From Rariloculus sp965263005 (GTDB taxonomy: Bacteria; Pseudomonadota; Gammaproteobacteria; Steroidobacterales; Rariloculaceae), in the NCBI RefSeq assembly GCF_965263005.1, contig NZ_OZ253579.1, positions 3,100,001 through 3,164,000 of the forward strand: DNA of 64,000 nucleotides, in the 5' to 3' direction. The notes below the pieces were generated by a model, which had not been told where the DNA came from, did no database searches, and saw only the letters and a list, made by a program, of their open reading frames with translations. Position 1 is the first letter of the stretch. Every line of letters begins with the position of its first letter. Shown here one piece after another: positions 35,671-45,614 of the stretch. Made by a program: the position numbers and the translations under genes.

Positions 35671-37218
35671 ATGGATCTGAGACCAATAGCCTGCTTCTGG
35701 GTCCTGGTGCTCGGCATGGCCGGCACCGCCGTGGCTGCTGAGGAGGCGACGCTCGCCGACGCAGCCGAGCATGGCAACAGGGCGCTCATCCGCACCCTGC
35801 TCGATGCCGGTGCGAACGTCAACGCCCCACAGGTCGATGGCATGACTGCCCTGCTCTGGGCGGTGTATCGCGACGACGCCGAGACGGCAGCACTGCTGGT
35901 GCGGGCGGGCGCGGACGTGAACGTGGAGAACCGCTACGGCGTGCCGCCGCTAACGGTGGCCGCGACAAACGCAAGCACGAGCATTGTGACGCTCCTGCTC
36001 GATGCCGGCGCCAACGCAAACGCCGCTCTGCGCGGCGGCGAAACCGTTCTCATGACGGCCGCGCGCACGGGCAGTCTCGGCGCGGTGCGTGCGCTCCTGG
36101 CCAAGGGCGCGGATCCCAACGCGCGTGAGGAGCGCGAGCAGACGGCCCTCATGTGGGCAGCGGCCGAAGGGCACGCCGCAGTTGTCGATGCCCTTCTTAA
36201 AGCCGGCGCCGACATGCACGTGAAGCTCGAATCCGGGTTCACACCCATATTCTTCGCCGCGCGCGAGGGCCAAATCGGTGTCATGCGTACGCTTCTTAAA
36301 GCCGGGGCGGACGTGAATGAGCTTTTGCAGCGTACCGAGGACGGACCCGGTCCTGTGGTCAATAACGCGAGCTACCGGCCTGTCGACGACGGCATGAGCC
36401 TGCTGCTGATGGCGATCCGCAACGGTCACTTCGAGCTCGCCGTCGACCTCGTGAAGGCCGGGGCCGACCCGAATGACCAGCGCAGCGGATTTACCCCGCT
36501 GCACACGTTGAGCTGGGTGCGAAAGCCGGACAAGAGCGACAGGGGCGATCCGGCCCCGATCGGCTCGGGTAACCTGACGAGCCTCGAGTTCGCGAGGGAA
36601 CTCGTGAAGCTCGGAGCCGACGTGAACCTGCGTCTGGCCGAAGGCGCACCCCGCCAGCCAAACTCGGCGTCTCGACTCAATTCGGCAGGTGCTACACCAT
36701 TTCTTCTGGCCGCCGACCGGGCGGACGCCCCGTTGATGCGTCTGCTGCTGGAACTCGGCGCCGATCCGTTCATACCGAATCTCGACAACAGCACGGCTCT
36801 GATGGCAGCGGCTGGCCTCGGCACCACGGCCCCCGTTGAAGAAGCCGGTACAGAGCCCGAAGCGCTCATCGCCACGCAACTGCTGCTCGATCTGGGCGCC
36901 GACATCAACGCGTTGAACGTTGAGGGCGACACCACGATGCATGGCGCGGCGGCTGGCGGCTTTCCGACGGTCGTGCAATTGCTCGCCGATCGCGGGGCCG
37001 ACATCCATATCTGGAAACAAGAGAACCAGAACGGCAGGACGCCGCTGTTCATTGCCGAGGGCTACCGCGACGGGGTGTTTCGACGGTCCCCCCCGACTAT
37101 CGCTGCGCTTGTAAGGCTCATGGACAGTGCCGGTGTGCCCACCGACGGGGAACGACCGCAGATGATCGACATCTACGCACCGCCTCCGCGCCCCCCCGAG
37201 AACCCCCAACAACTATAG
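35671..37218 (+). CDS. Secreted ankyrin-repeat protein
   Basis: 515 residues. A signal peptide (ACFWVLVLGMAGTAVAAEE) precedes at least eight ankyrin repeats, each with the ALLxAGADVN-type loop (RTLLDAGANVNAPQVDG, ALLVRAGADVNVENRYG, LLKAGADMHVK, ELVKLGADVNLRLAEG, QLLLDLGADINALNVEG). It lies 35 bases after the DUF1552 gene and is probably in the same operon. Periplasmic ankyrin proteins of this kind commonly accompany DUF1592/DUF1552 genes; partner unknown. Confidence 0.88.
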   Translation: MDLRPIACFWVLVLGMAGTAVAAEEATLADAAEHGNRALIRTLLDAGANVNAPQVDGMTALLWAVYRDDAETAALLVRAGADVNVENRYGVPPLTVAATNASTSIVTLLLDAGANANAALRGGETVLMTAARTGSLGAVRALLAKGADPNAREEREQTALMWAAAEGHAAVVDALLKAGADMHVKLESGFTPIFFAAREGQIGVMRTLLKAGADVNELLQRTEDGPGPVVNNASYRPVDDGMSLLLMAIRNGHFELAVDLVKAGADPNDQRSGFTPLHTLSWVRKPDKSDRGDPAPIGSGNLTSLEFARELVKLGADVNLRLAEGAPRQPNSASRLNSAGATPFLLAADRADAPLMRLLLELGADPFIPNLDNSTALMAAAGLGTTAPVEEAGTEPEALIATQLLLDLGADINALNVEGDTTMHGAAAGGFPTVVQLLADRGADIHIWKQENQNGRTPLFIAEGYRDGVFRRSPPTIAALVRLMDSAGVPTDGERPQMIDIYAPPPRPPENPQQL

Positions 37219-37329
37219 CTCGCGGAGTTTTATCAGCCAGGCGAAGCGCCGGTCTCGGCGGCGTATAGTGTCGCCACGATCAAGTTCGTCAGACGGCGGT
37301 GGGTCAGTGGCCGCTGGGAAAATAGAGCA

Positions 37330-39756
37330 ATGCGCCGGCTGATTGCGGTAATTACTTTCGCTTGCCTGCCGATGTGGAGTCTCGCTCAGGATGTCCCGGG
37401 TGAGGCCACCGTCTCGGGCCGAGTCATCGACCGCAATACGCGGCAACCGGCGCCGTTTGTCACCGTGACGGTTACCGACGCGGCCAGCGGCGCCACGGTA
37501 ACAGGTGCGTTGACGGACGACTCCGGGCGTTTCGTCGTCTCCGGGCTGGCTGAAGGCCGTTACGTCATCACTTCGACCTTTCTGGGGTATCTGCCCGTGG
37601 AGGCGGACATCCTGATCGGCGACAAGAACGATATCTTCAACATCGGCGATATCGAACTTGTATCTGCATCCCGGGATCTCGAGGAAGTTGTGGTCTCCGC
37701 GCGCCAGGAGATCCTCGAAGCGAGCATGGACCGGCGCGTTTTCTCGCTCGAAGACATCATCGCCCACGGCAGCGGTTCATTGCTGGATGCGATGAGGGGC
37801 TTACCTGGAATCACCGTCGAGCAGGACGGCAAGGTTTTGCTCAGGGGCAGCGACCGGGTTGCCATTCTGGTGGATGGAAAGCAGTCGAGTCTTACCGGCT
37901 TCGGCAATCAGTCCGGGCTCGACAGCGTGCCGGCCGCAAATATCGAGAGCATAGAGATCATCAACAATCCGTCGGCACGCTACGACGCCGCCGGGATGGC
38001 GGGGATCATCAACATTGTCTACGCGCGCGAGCGGGACCAGGGTCTCCACGTCGACGCCGGGCTGACTATCGGCTCCGGTCAACTAACGAAGCGCAAGGAC
38101 GATTTACCCACGGAGATCGGCAGCTACGCTCGAAACCTCAAGGTCATCCCCAACCTGAATCTGGTCCACAACAAGGAGAACATCCAGTATTTCCTGCAGG
38201 CAGAGATACTGTTTCAAGAAGATATTCCCAACAACGAGTTCACATCGAGATTCTATGATGACGGACGGGTCATCTACTCACAGGTACCGGAGAATCGCGA
38301 GCAGGTCCACTACGTCGTCAATGGAGGATTCGACAGATCTCTCGACGATTACAGGACCCTGACCTTTTCGTCCATTATCGACTTCGAGACCCATACGGAC
38401 GTTGCGCAAGTGCCGTTCATCGACGGCGGCACGGGCGAGCTGAATCGATTCTGGTTCTGGGAGGAAAAGGAGGATACGGGTTTTTTCAATGTCAATCTGG
38501 ATTATGTGCGAAGGTTCGAAGAGCCCGGCCACCAGTACAGCCTTTCGTTCCAATACACGAGGGGCTGGGAGGACGAAGCTTACTTTCTAAACGAAATCTC
38601 CCCCGTTCGCATCGGTACGGATGCAACACATCTCGTCGCCAAGGAGAATACGCTTCCCGTTCAGATCGACTACGTCCGGCCGCTGCGCAGCGGCCGATTC
38701 GAAGCGGGCGCACGACTTCAGAATCGCTGGATCCCGATTAGTTATGACGTTGAGCGCGGCCAAAACTCCGTAATATACTCAGGCCTCGGAGACTGGTCGG
38801 AATGGGGAGAAGATATCTATTCGGGCTACATGAACTACGTGCATGAAAAGGAGCGCTACGATGTGGAGGCCGGTATTCGAATTGAGCAGACCGATGTCTA
38901 CTACGATTTACCGCTGCAGAACATCTACTACGATCAGAGCGATTCCTATGACTACTTCAAGCTTTACCCTAATGTAAGGTTGACTTACAACGTCAACGAC
39001 CTCAACCGCATATCCGTTCACTACAACAATCGCGTGGACCGGCCGGGTGAGCCGGAATTGAGGATCTTCGCCAAATACGACGATCCGGAATTGTTGAAGG
39101 TAGGCAATCCCTACCTGCGCCCTCAGTTTACCGAGACCTTCGAGATCGCTTACGAGCGCTTATGGGATACGGGTTCCATTATTCTTTCTGCGTATCATAG
39201 AAACATCGAGGATCCTTTCACCCGTGTCTTTGCGATCGATCCTGCAAATCAGGTCTACGACATCATCAATCGCGTTTATCAGAATGTGGGAAGTGGCGCC
39301 AACACAGGGTTCGAGTTCATCGCGACACAGGACATCGGCGAAAACTGGGAACTGTCGGGTAGCATCAACTGGTACGACAACGTAATCGACCAGGACCAGG
39401 TCACGCTGCTGTTCCCCGTCGTGAGACCCTTCAATGTACAACGCTCTCAAGACAACACCTGGGACGCGAAACTGAATAATCAGTTCGAGTTTCGCAACGG
39501 ATTGGAGTTACAGGTGTCGGTCGTCTACTACGCCGAGAAGAACATCGCTCAGGGCACGCAGGCGGCCAGATCCTCGGTCGACCTCGGCCTCAGCAAACCG
39601 GTCATGAGCGACAGGGGCGAAATCGTCGCTTCATTCGTCGACATCTTCAACGCCTTCGGGCTCAAGCAACTGATCTCCGGCGATGGCTTCGACGCTGTCT
39701 ACGAGAATTATTACGAGACCCAAGTGTTCAGCCTGGGATTTAACTACCAGTTCTAG
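37330..39756 (+). CDS. TonB-dependent outer-membrane receptor
   Basis: 808 residues. A signal peptide is followed by a carboxypeptidase-D-like regulatory domain (VSGRVIDRNTRQPAPFVTVTV), a plug domain (SGSLLDAMRGLPGITVEQDGKVLLRGSDRVAILVDGKQ; SIEIINNPSARYDAAGMAGIINIV) and an outer-membrane beta-barrel of the OMP_b-brl_3 type, ending in phenylalanine (NYQF) for Bam recognition. Probable substrate: a polymer or metal complex, not identified. It follows the ankyrin gene by 111 bases and may share its role. Confidence 0.9.
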   Translation: MRRLIAVITFACLPMWSLAQDVPGEATVSGRVIDRNTRQPAPFVTVTVTDAASGATVTGALTDDSGRFVVSGLAEGRYVITSTFLGYLPVEADILIGDKNDIFNIGDIELVSASRDLEEVVVSARQEILEASMDRRVFSLEDIIAHGSGSLLDAMRGLPGITVEQDGKVLLRGSDRVAILVDGKQSSLTGFGNQSGLDSVPAANIESIEIINNPSARYDAAGMAGIINIVYARERDQGLHVDAGLTIGSGQLTKRKDDLPTEIGSYARNLKVIPNLNLVHNKENIQYFLQAEILFQEDIPNNEFTSRFYDDGRVIYSQVPENREQVHYVVNGGFDRSLDDYRTLTFSSIIDFETHTDVAQVPFIDGGTGELNRFWFWEEKEDTGFFNVNLDYVRRFEEPGHQYSLSFQYTRGWEDEAYFLNEISPVRIGTDATHLVAKENTLPVQIDYVRPLRSGRFEAGARLQNRWIPISYDVERGQNSVIYSGLGDWSEWGEDIYSGYMNYVHEKERYDVEAGIRIEQTDVYYDLPLQNIYYDQSDSYDYFKLYPNVRLTYNVNDLNRISVHYNNRVDRPGEPELRIFAKYDDPELLKVGNPYLRPQFTETFEIAYERLWDTGSIILSAYHRNIEDPFTRVFAIDPANQVYDIINRVYQNVGSGANTGFEFIATQDIGENWELSGSINWYDNVIDQDQVTLLFPVVRPFNVQRSQDNTWDAKLNNQFEFRNGLELQVSVVYYAEKNIAQGTQAARSSVDLGLSKPVMSDRGEIVASFVDIFNAFGLKQLISGDGFDAVYENYYETQVFSLGFNYQF

Positions 39757-39827
39757 CCCGAAAACTGCACCTGGCTGGATTGCTCGGCGATTAGGATCTG
39801 CTCGATCACGACAAGCCGTTCTGGAGT

Positions 39828-41642
39828 TTAATCCGCATCGGCCAGGGCGCGGTCGATAGCGGCAAGAAATGGCGTCGCGAACGCCTTGAGTTTGGCCGCG
39901 CCGACGCCATTGACCTCGGCGAACTCCTGTTCAGTGCGTGGCACCCGTCGGACCATGTCGATCAGTGTCCGGTCGGGAAACACGACATAGGCGGGTACTC
40001 CGCGTTTTTTAGCAAGCTGCAGCCGCAGCGCCTTGAGCACATCCAGCAGCGCCGTGCGATCGTCGCTCAAGGGTTCGACCGGTGCCGTATCGCGCGGTTT
40101 TCGCCGTGCGGCCGGCGTTGCGGCCACCGCGTCTTCGCGGTACACAAACGCGCCCTCGCCTTGCTGCAGGGCGCGGCCCTTGCCGGTGATCGCAATCCCG
40201 CCGTACCCGGCGATATCGAGTCGCAGGAATCCGGTCGCCACCATCTGGCGGATCAGCGAGCGCCACTCGTTCTTGCCGCGCGCCGCGCCAGTGCCGAAGG
40301 CCGGCAACCGCTGATGGCCCGTGCGCGCGATCTTTTCGGTCTGCGACCCACGCAGGATATCGATCACATACGCGGCGCCGAACCGCTCGCCCGAGTGCTG
40401 GACCGCCGACAGGATCATTTGTGCCTCCTCAGTCCCGTTCACGCGCTCGGTCGGGTCGAGACAGGCATCGCAATGGCCGCAGGCTTCGATCCGCTCTCCG
40501 AAGTAATCGAGCAGAACCACCCGCCGGCAGGCCGGCGCCTCGCAATAGCCGAGCAAGGCGTCAAGCCGTTTGTGCTCGCGGCGCTTGCGCTCGGCGCCTG
40601 CATCTTCGTCCTCGATGAACACCCGGCGCATGCGTATGTCGGCCAGGCCATAGACCATATGGGCTTCAGCAGGCAGGCCGTCGCGCCCAGCCCGGCCGAT
40701 CTCCTGGTAATAGGCCTCGATGCTGCCCGGCAGATCGGCGTGGAACACATACCGTACATCCGCCTTGTCGATCCCCATGCCGAAGGCGATGGTGGCGACG
40801 ATGACCACACCCGGATCGGTCATGAAGACATTCTGGTGAGCCTCCCGCTCTTCCTTCTCCATGCCCGCGTGATAGGGCAGCGCCCGCACCCCGTCCGCCG
40901 CAAGCATGGCGGCGGCTTCCTCCGTTTTCTTGCGCGACAGGCAATAGACTATGCCGCTTTCGCCTTCATGGCGCGCGATGAAATCCCTCAATTGCCGCTT
41001 CCAGTCGCGTTTCATCGCCACCGTCAGCTTGATGTTCGGGCGGTCGAAACCCAGCACAAAGCACTCAACCGCTCCCCCGAACAACCGCTCGGCGATGTCC
41101 TCGCGGGTCACTTCATCGGCAGTCGCCGTCAGCGCGGCGATGGGAACACGGGGAAAGAGATCCTGCAACCGGCACAGATCTTCGTATTCCGGCCGGAAGG
41201 CCGGACCCCACTGGGAGATGCAATGCGCCTCGTCGATGGCGAACAGTGTCACCGGCAACCGGGCCAGTGCCGCCAGCATCCGTTCGGTCATCAGCCGTTC
41301 CGGGGCCATGTAGAGAAGCCGGGTCTCGCCCGCCGCCGCCCGGCGCCAGGCGGCGATGTTCCCGGCACGCCCGTTCGCTGAATTGACGCTGTCCGCCGCG
41401 ACCCCGGCGAGCCGCAGCGCCGCGACCTGATCCTGCATCAGCGCGATCAGCGGGGACACGACGACCGTGAACCCCTCCATGATCAGGGCCGGGATCTGAA
41501 AGCACAGCGACTTGCCCGAACCCGTCGGCATCACGGTGAGCACGTTGCGCCCGGCCAGCAGCGCCTCGATGGCCGCTTCCTGGCCCGGGCGGAACCCGTC
41601 GAACCCGAATACGTCCTTGAGCACCCGGCGCGCGGCGGTCAT
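39828..41642 (-). CDS. recQ: ATP-dependent DNA helicase RecQ
   Basis: 604 residues. Walker A MPTGSGKSLCFQ (about 38), DEAH box (about 137), motif VI QEIGRAGRDGLPAEA, a Zn-binding region (RRVVLLDYFGERIEACGHCDACL), a winged helix and a C-terminal HRDC domain (LQLAKKRGVPAYVVFPDRTL). Full length for the family. RecQ is a 3'-5' helicase of recombination and fork repair. Single gene; no partner in the neighbourhood. Confidence 0.95.
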   Translation of the reverse strand: MTAARRVLKDVFGFDGFRPGQEAAIEALLAGRNVLTVMPTGSGKSLCFQIPALIMEGFTVVVSPLIALMQDQVAALRLAGVAADSVNSANGRAGNIAAWRRAAAGETRLLYMAPERLMTERMLAALARLPVTLFAIDEAHCISQWGPAFRPEYEDLCRLQDLFPRVPIAALTATADEVTREDIAERLFGGAVECFVLGFDRPNIKLTVAMKRDWKRQLRDFIARHEGESGIVYCLSRKKTEEAAAMLAADGVRALPYHAGMEKEEREAHQNVFMTDPGVVIVATIAFGMGIDKADVRYVFHADLPGSIEAYYQEIGRAGRDGLPAEAHMVYGLADIRMRRVFIEDEDAGAERKRREHKRLDALLGYCEAPACRRVVLLDYFGERIEACGHCDACLDPTERVNGTEEAQMILSAVQHSGERFGAAYVIDILRGSQTEKIARTGHQRLPAFGTGAARGKNEWRSLIRQMVATGFLRLDIAGYGGIAITGKGRALQQGEGAFVYREDAVAATPAARRKPRDTAPVEPLSDDRTALLDVLKALRLQLAKKRGVPAYVVFPDRTLIDMVRRVPRTEQEFAEVNGVGAAKLKAFATPFLAAIDRALADAD

Positions 41643-41735
41643 CCCAATCAGCTAACCGTTGATTGAATCAATTTCGCCCGCTGCGGATGCCGTCCCGGTG
41701 CGCGCAACGACGGACCGCGGAAAGGAGATTCGAAA

Positions 41736-43934
41736 TCAAGCACTGCCGACCTGGTAAATCACCAAGGCCGCAGTGTAACCGAGCGTAGTCATGTAAGCCC
41801 ACGCGAAAACCGGCCAGCGCCAGCTATTTGTTTCGCGTCGGATCACTGCCAAAGTTGCCGCGCACTGCAGGCACCAGGCGTAGAACACGAGCAGCCCCAG
41901 CACCATGGGGAGGGTGAAGACGGCGCGCCCGTCCGGCCAGGTCGCGGCCGACAGCCGCCCGGCGAGGCTCTGTTCGTCCGCCTCGCCGCCAACGGCGTAG
42001 ATCGTGCCGAGCACGGCAACGACGACTTCCCTGGCCGGGAAACCGGCGATGACGGCCGCCGAAACGCGCCAGTCCCAACCAAGCGGCACGAACACGGGTT
42101 CGATCCACTGCCCCGTCCGGCCGAGCCAGCTCTGCGCGAGATGCGCGGCCGCGGCTTCGTTGTCGATGGTTTCAAGCGCCGTCTCGAGCTCGTTGCCGTC
42201 AAGCGTCACGGCGGCCTGGACGCGCGCAGCGACTCGGTCCGTCTCGACAGCGTTCGAACGGGGGAAGTAGGCGAGCGCCCAGACGATTACGGCCACAACG
42301 AAGATCACCGTGCCAGCACGCCGCAAAAAGATCCTTACCCGGTCAAGCAGCTTGAGCGCTACGGTGCGCAGATTCGGCATGCGAAACTCGGGCAGCGCCA
42401 GGATGAATGCAGGCGCCGCTCCGCGCAGCGCCGAGCGTCTCAGCACGAGCGCCGTCCCGACACCGCCGACAATGCCGATGCCATAGAGCCCGAACAGCAC
42501 GGCGCCTTGCAGGTTGAAGATCAGCAGGTTGCGATCCGGCACGAATGCCGCGATCAACAGCGCATAGACCGGCAAGCGCGCCGAGCACGTCATGAACGGC
42601 GCAGCCAGAATCGTCGCGATCCTGTCGCGCCGATTCGGAATGACCCGCGTCGCCATGATCGCCGGCACCGCGCACGCAAAGCTCGACAGCAGCGGGATGA
42701 CCGACTGTCCCGACAGCCCGATCGAGCGCATCGCGCGGTCGACGAGGAACGCGGCCCTGGCCAGATAGCCCGTGTCCTCCATCAGGATGATGAACAGGAA
42801 CAGGATCAGTATCTGCGGCAGAAAGATGATGACGCTGCCGACACCCGCGATGATGCCGTCGGCAACGAAACTCTCGAGCACGCCATCCGGCAGGATCGCG
42901 GCGGCACCGGCGCCCGCCGCGCCCATCCCGGCATCGATGAGATCCATGAACGGCGTAGCCCAGGCGAATACGGCCTGAAAGACGACCGCCATCGACAGCA
43001 CGAACAGCACGGTCGATGGCCACGGCTGGTTGATCCAGTGGATCAGCGCCGCGCTCCGCCGCTTGATGACGAACGACGTCGTCTGCACCTCGGCCAGCAC
43101 TTCGCGCGCCCAACGGTAGCGCTGCCGGGCTTCCTCGGCGAGCGGCGGCTCGCTACCGAACAAGCTCGCGCGCACCGACGCGAGCGGCGCGTCGGCGTCG
43201 GTCGGTAACGCACGCGCGCCGAAGGATTCAGACTCCCCCGCCCCCTCTACGATGAAACGCTCGATCTCGGAGCGCTCGAAACCTGCGCCCCGCGGGCCGA
43301 GCATGGGCGTAAGCTCATCGACGGCGCGCTGCAACGCGGGCCACGCGGAGATCGAATCAGGCGCCCTCCCCGTCAGCGATGGTGCAAGCGAAGCCGCAAG
43401 CTGCTTGACGCCGCGACCCGTTGTCGCAACTACCGGGAAGATCTCTACCCCGCCGAGCCGCGTCCGTAAACGCGCGACGTCGATCTTGAGGCCCTCTCTT
43501 TCGGCCGCATCGCTCATCGTGAGCGCGATGACGAGCGGCCGGCCGAGCTCGACGAGCTGTTGAACCAGGAAAAGGCCCTGATACAAGCGCGTCGAATCGA
43601 CGACGGCGAGAATCGCGTCGGGCCTCGGCGTTCCGGGAACACGGCCGAACAGCACGCCGATCGCGATCCGTTCGTCCATGGAGCTTGGGCTCAAGGAATA
43701 CGTTCCGGGCAGATCGATCAGATCGACGGCAGTGTCGCCGATCGTCGCCCGCCCCATTCTTCGCTCGACAGTGACGCCAGGGTAGTTCGCCGTGCGCTGG
43801 GTCATCCCGGTCAAGCGGTTGAACAGCGAACTCTTGCCGCAGTTCGGATTGCCGACCACGGCGATTGTCCCGGCCGAGCGCCGCGTGACGGTGATCTTGC
43901 CTACCGGCAGCGTAACTTCAGCGCGGCTCGCCAT
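41736..43934 (-). CDS. feoB: Ferrous iron transport protein B
   Basis: 732 residues. N-terminal G domain with G1 GNPNCGKSS, G3 DLPGTYSL, G4 TMSD; then a guanine-dissociation inhibitor-like region and about eight TM segments with the paired gate motifs (SCAVPAIMATRVI; GFPAREVVVAVLGTIYAV). Takes up Fe(II) across the inner membrane. Start ATG at 43934, where the conserved N-terminus begins; the frame extends upstream into feoA. The C-terminal part ends shortly after the last TM, as in FeoB without a FeoC-binding tail. Confidence 0.94.
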   Translation of the reverse strand: MASRAEVTLPVGKITVTRRSAGTIAVVGNPNCGKSSLFNRLTGMTQRTANYPGVTVERRMGRATIGDTAVDLIDLPGTYSLSPSSMDERIAIGVLFGRVPGTPRPDAILAVVDSTRLYQGLFLVQQLVELGRPLVIALTMSDAAEREGLKIDVARLRTRLGGVEIFPVVATTGRGVKQLAASLAPSLTGRAPDSISAWPALQRAVDELTPMLGPRGAGFERSEIERFIVEGAGESESFGARALPTDADAPLASVRASLFGSEPPLAEEARQRYRWAREVLAEVQTTSFVIKRRSAALIHWINQPWPSTVLFVLSMAVVFQAVFAWATPFMDLIDAGMGAAGAGAAAILPDGVLESFVADGIIAGVGSVIIFLPQILILFLFIILMEDTGYLARAAFLVDRAMRSIGLSGQSVIPLLSSFACAVPAIMATRVIPNRRDRIATILAAPFMTCSARLPVYALLIAAFVPDRNLLIFNLQGAVLFGLYGIGIVGGVGTALVLRRSALRGAAPAFILALPEFRMPNLRTVALKLLDRVRIFLRRAGTVIFVVAVIVWALAYFPRSNAVETDRVAARVQAAVTLDGNELETALETIDNEAAAAHLAQSWLGRTGQWIEPVFVPLGWDWRVSAAVIAGFPAREVVVAVLGTIYAVGGEADEQSLAGRLSAATWPDGRAVFTLPMVLGLLVFYAWCLQCAATLAVIRRETNSWRWPVFAWAYMTTLGYTAALVIYQVGSA

Positions 43935-44163
43935 CGTTCGGTACTCGTGTGACCTTGAAGCAGCGGGCCTGATCGCGGCGCAGGGAAATAGCGGTGCCAA
44001 AAATGCGAAATTCGAGAGGGTCCCCGCCCAGCGAGGCACGCAGGAAGCTGAGCTCGGCCTGCTCGACGAGCCCGAGGACCATGAGCCGTTGCACGACCGG
44101 ATCGCGCGAATCGACCGCATCGATTCGCACCGTATCTCCCGGATTGAGATCGGATAGAGTCAG
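43918..44163 (-). CDS. feoA: FeoA small SH3-like protein of the iron uptake operon
   Basis: 81 residues if translation begins at CTG 44163: LTLSDLNPGDTVRIDAVDSRDPVVQRLMVLGLVEQAEL...RIFGTAISLRRDQARCFKV. This matches FeoA from residue 1, and a GTG at 44130 would remove the conserved LxxLxPGD start. In-frame TAA lies at 44178, and no ATG, GTG or TTG exists between it and 44133, so a non-standard start (CTG, or ATT at 44166) seems necessary. Overlaps feoB by 17 bases. Binds FeoB and modulates its activity. Confidence 0.75.
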   Translation of the reverse strand: MTLSDLNPGDTVRIDAVDSRDPVVQRLMVLGLVEQAELSFLRASLGGDPLEFRIFGTAISLRRDQARCFKVTRVPNDGEPR

Positions 44164-44180
44164 AATCGGCGCCCTTTATC

Positions 44181-44199
44181 GCAAATGAGAATCGTTATT
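44181..44199 (+). promoter_or_regulatory. Probable Fur box upstream of feoAB
   Basis: GCAAATGAGAATCGTTATT matches the AATGAGAATCnTTATT core of Fur sites and sits 18 bases before the proposed feoA start, so iron repression through Fur is expected. An AT-rich segment (44194-44210) next to it probably contains the promoter. Confidence 0.7.
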
Positions 44200-44320
44200 A
44201 TATGTATAAACCGTCGTGGGAACAGCCAGCGTGCCTTGTACTGCCGCGTTCTGCCCACTCTGAATGCGATGTCATGTGTGGGACGAAACACCGGATCCCC
44301 CGCCGGTCGAGCCAGTGACG

Positions 44321-45613
44321 CTAGTCGAACGGGTGGCGCCTGATGATGACCGCGTCGCGGCTCGGTCCCGTGGACACGATATCGACCGGCACGCCGAGGA
44401 TCGCCTCGAGCCGGCTCAGATAGTCGCGTGCTTCGGCGGGCAGCGCATCGTAGGACGTCACGCCGGACGTCAAGGTCTTCCAGCCCGGCATCGTCTCGTA
44501 GACCGGTTCACACTCGCTGAAACGGTCTATCAGGAGCGGCAGCGTCGATAACTCGTTGCCGTTGAGACGGTAGCCGACGCAGATCTTGACCTCGTCGAGT
44601 CCATCGAGCACATCGAGCTTCGTCACGCAGAGGCCGCTCAGGCTGTTCGTGAACACGGCGCGGCGCAGCACTACGGCGTCGAACCAACCGCAGCGGCGCG
44701 GCCGTCCTGTCGTCGACCCGAACTCCGCGCCGACCGTCGCCAGGTGCTGCCCCATGTCGTCGAGCAGTTCGGTCGGGAACGGACCCGCGCCGACCCGGGT
44801 CGTATAGGCCTTGACGATGCCGAGTACGTAATCCACCGACCCGGGGCCCATGCCCGAACCGCTCAACGCGCCTCCGACTGTGGTATTGGACGAGGTCACG
44901 AACGGATACGTGCCGAGATCGATATCGAGCATCGCACCTTGCGCGCCCTCGAACAGCACACGCTGTCCCTTGCTCTGCAGCCCGCGCAGCAGCTCGGTGA
45001 CGTCGTCGACAAGCGGCTTGACGCGCTCGGCGAGCATCGATAGATGGTCGTATTCCTCGGCCGCGTCGACGCCCGGCGCGTTGTAGTAGCGCTCGAGCAG
45101 GAAGTTGTGCAGGTCAAGCAGCCGCTCGAGCTGCTCGCGCAACGCGCCCGGCGAAAACAGGTCCGCAACGCGCAGCGCTCGTCTCGCCGCCTTGTCCTCG
45201 TAAGCAGGCCCTATGCCGCGGCCCGTCGTCCCGATCGCGTCGCTGCCGCGCGCTCTTTCGCGCGCCTTGTCGAGCGCCGTATGCGATGACAGGATCAACG
45301 GGCAGGCCGGCGAGATCCGCAGGCGCTCCTCGACCGGAACGCCGCGGCCGAGCAATGTGTCCATTTCCTCGGTGAGCGCGTCGAGCGAGACGACGACGCC
45401 GTTGCCGATCAGGCAGGTCACGCCGTCTCTGAGAATCCCGGACGGGATCAGGTGCAGCACGGTCTTCACGCCGTCGATCACGAGCGTATGTCCGGCGTTG
45501 TGCCCACCCTGAAAACGCACGACCGCATCGGTCCGCTCGGCCAGCACGTCGACGACGGCCCCCTTGCCTTCGTCGCCCCATTGCGTGCCGATTACGACGA
45601 CGTTACGGCCCAC
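44321..45613 (-). CDS. purA: Adenylosuccinate synthetase
   Basis: 430 residues. GTQWGDEGKGAVVD at the start is the GTP-binding and catalytic Asp loop; then GGHNAGHT, GTTGRGIGPAYEDK, DLFEGAQGAMLDIDLGTYPFVTSSNTT-type sequence and CGWFDAV. Makes adenylosuccinate from IMP and Asp. Placed next to hflC/DUF2065 in many Gammaproteobacteria, here with one base between DUF2065 and purA. Confidence 0.95.
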   Translation of the reverse strand: MGRNVVVIGTQWGDEGKGAVVDVLAERTDAVVRFQGGHNAGHTLVIDGVKTVLHLIPSGILRDGVTCLIGNGVVVSLDALTEEMDTLLGRGVPVEERLRISPACPLILSSHTALDKARERARGSDAIGTTGRGIGPAYEDKAARRALRVADLFSPGALREQLERLLDLHNFLLERYYNAPGVDAAEEYDHLSMLAERVKPLVDDVTELLRGLQSKGQRVLFEGAQGAMLDIDLGTYPFVTSSNTTVGGALSGSGMGPGSVDYVLGIVKAYTTRVGAGPFPTELLDDMGQHLATVGAEFGSTTGRPRRCGWFDAVVLRRAVFTNSLSGLCVTKLDVLDGLDEVKICVGYRLNGNELSTLPLLIDRFSECEPVYETMPGWKTLTSGVTSYDALPAEARDYLSRLEAILGVPVDIVSTGPSRDAVIIRRHPFD

Positions 45614-45614
45614 G

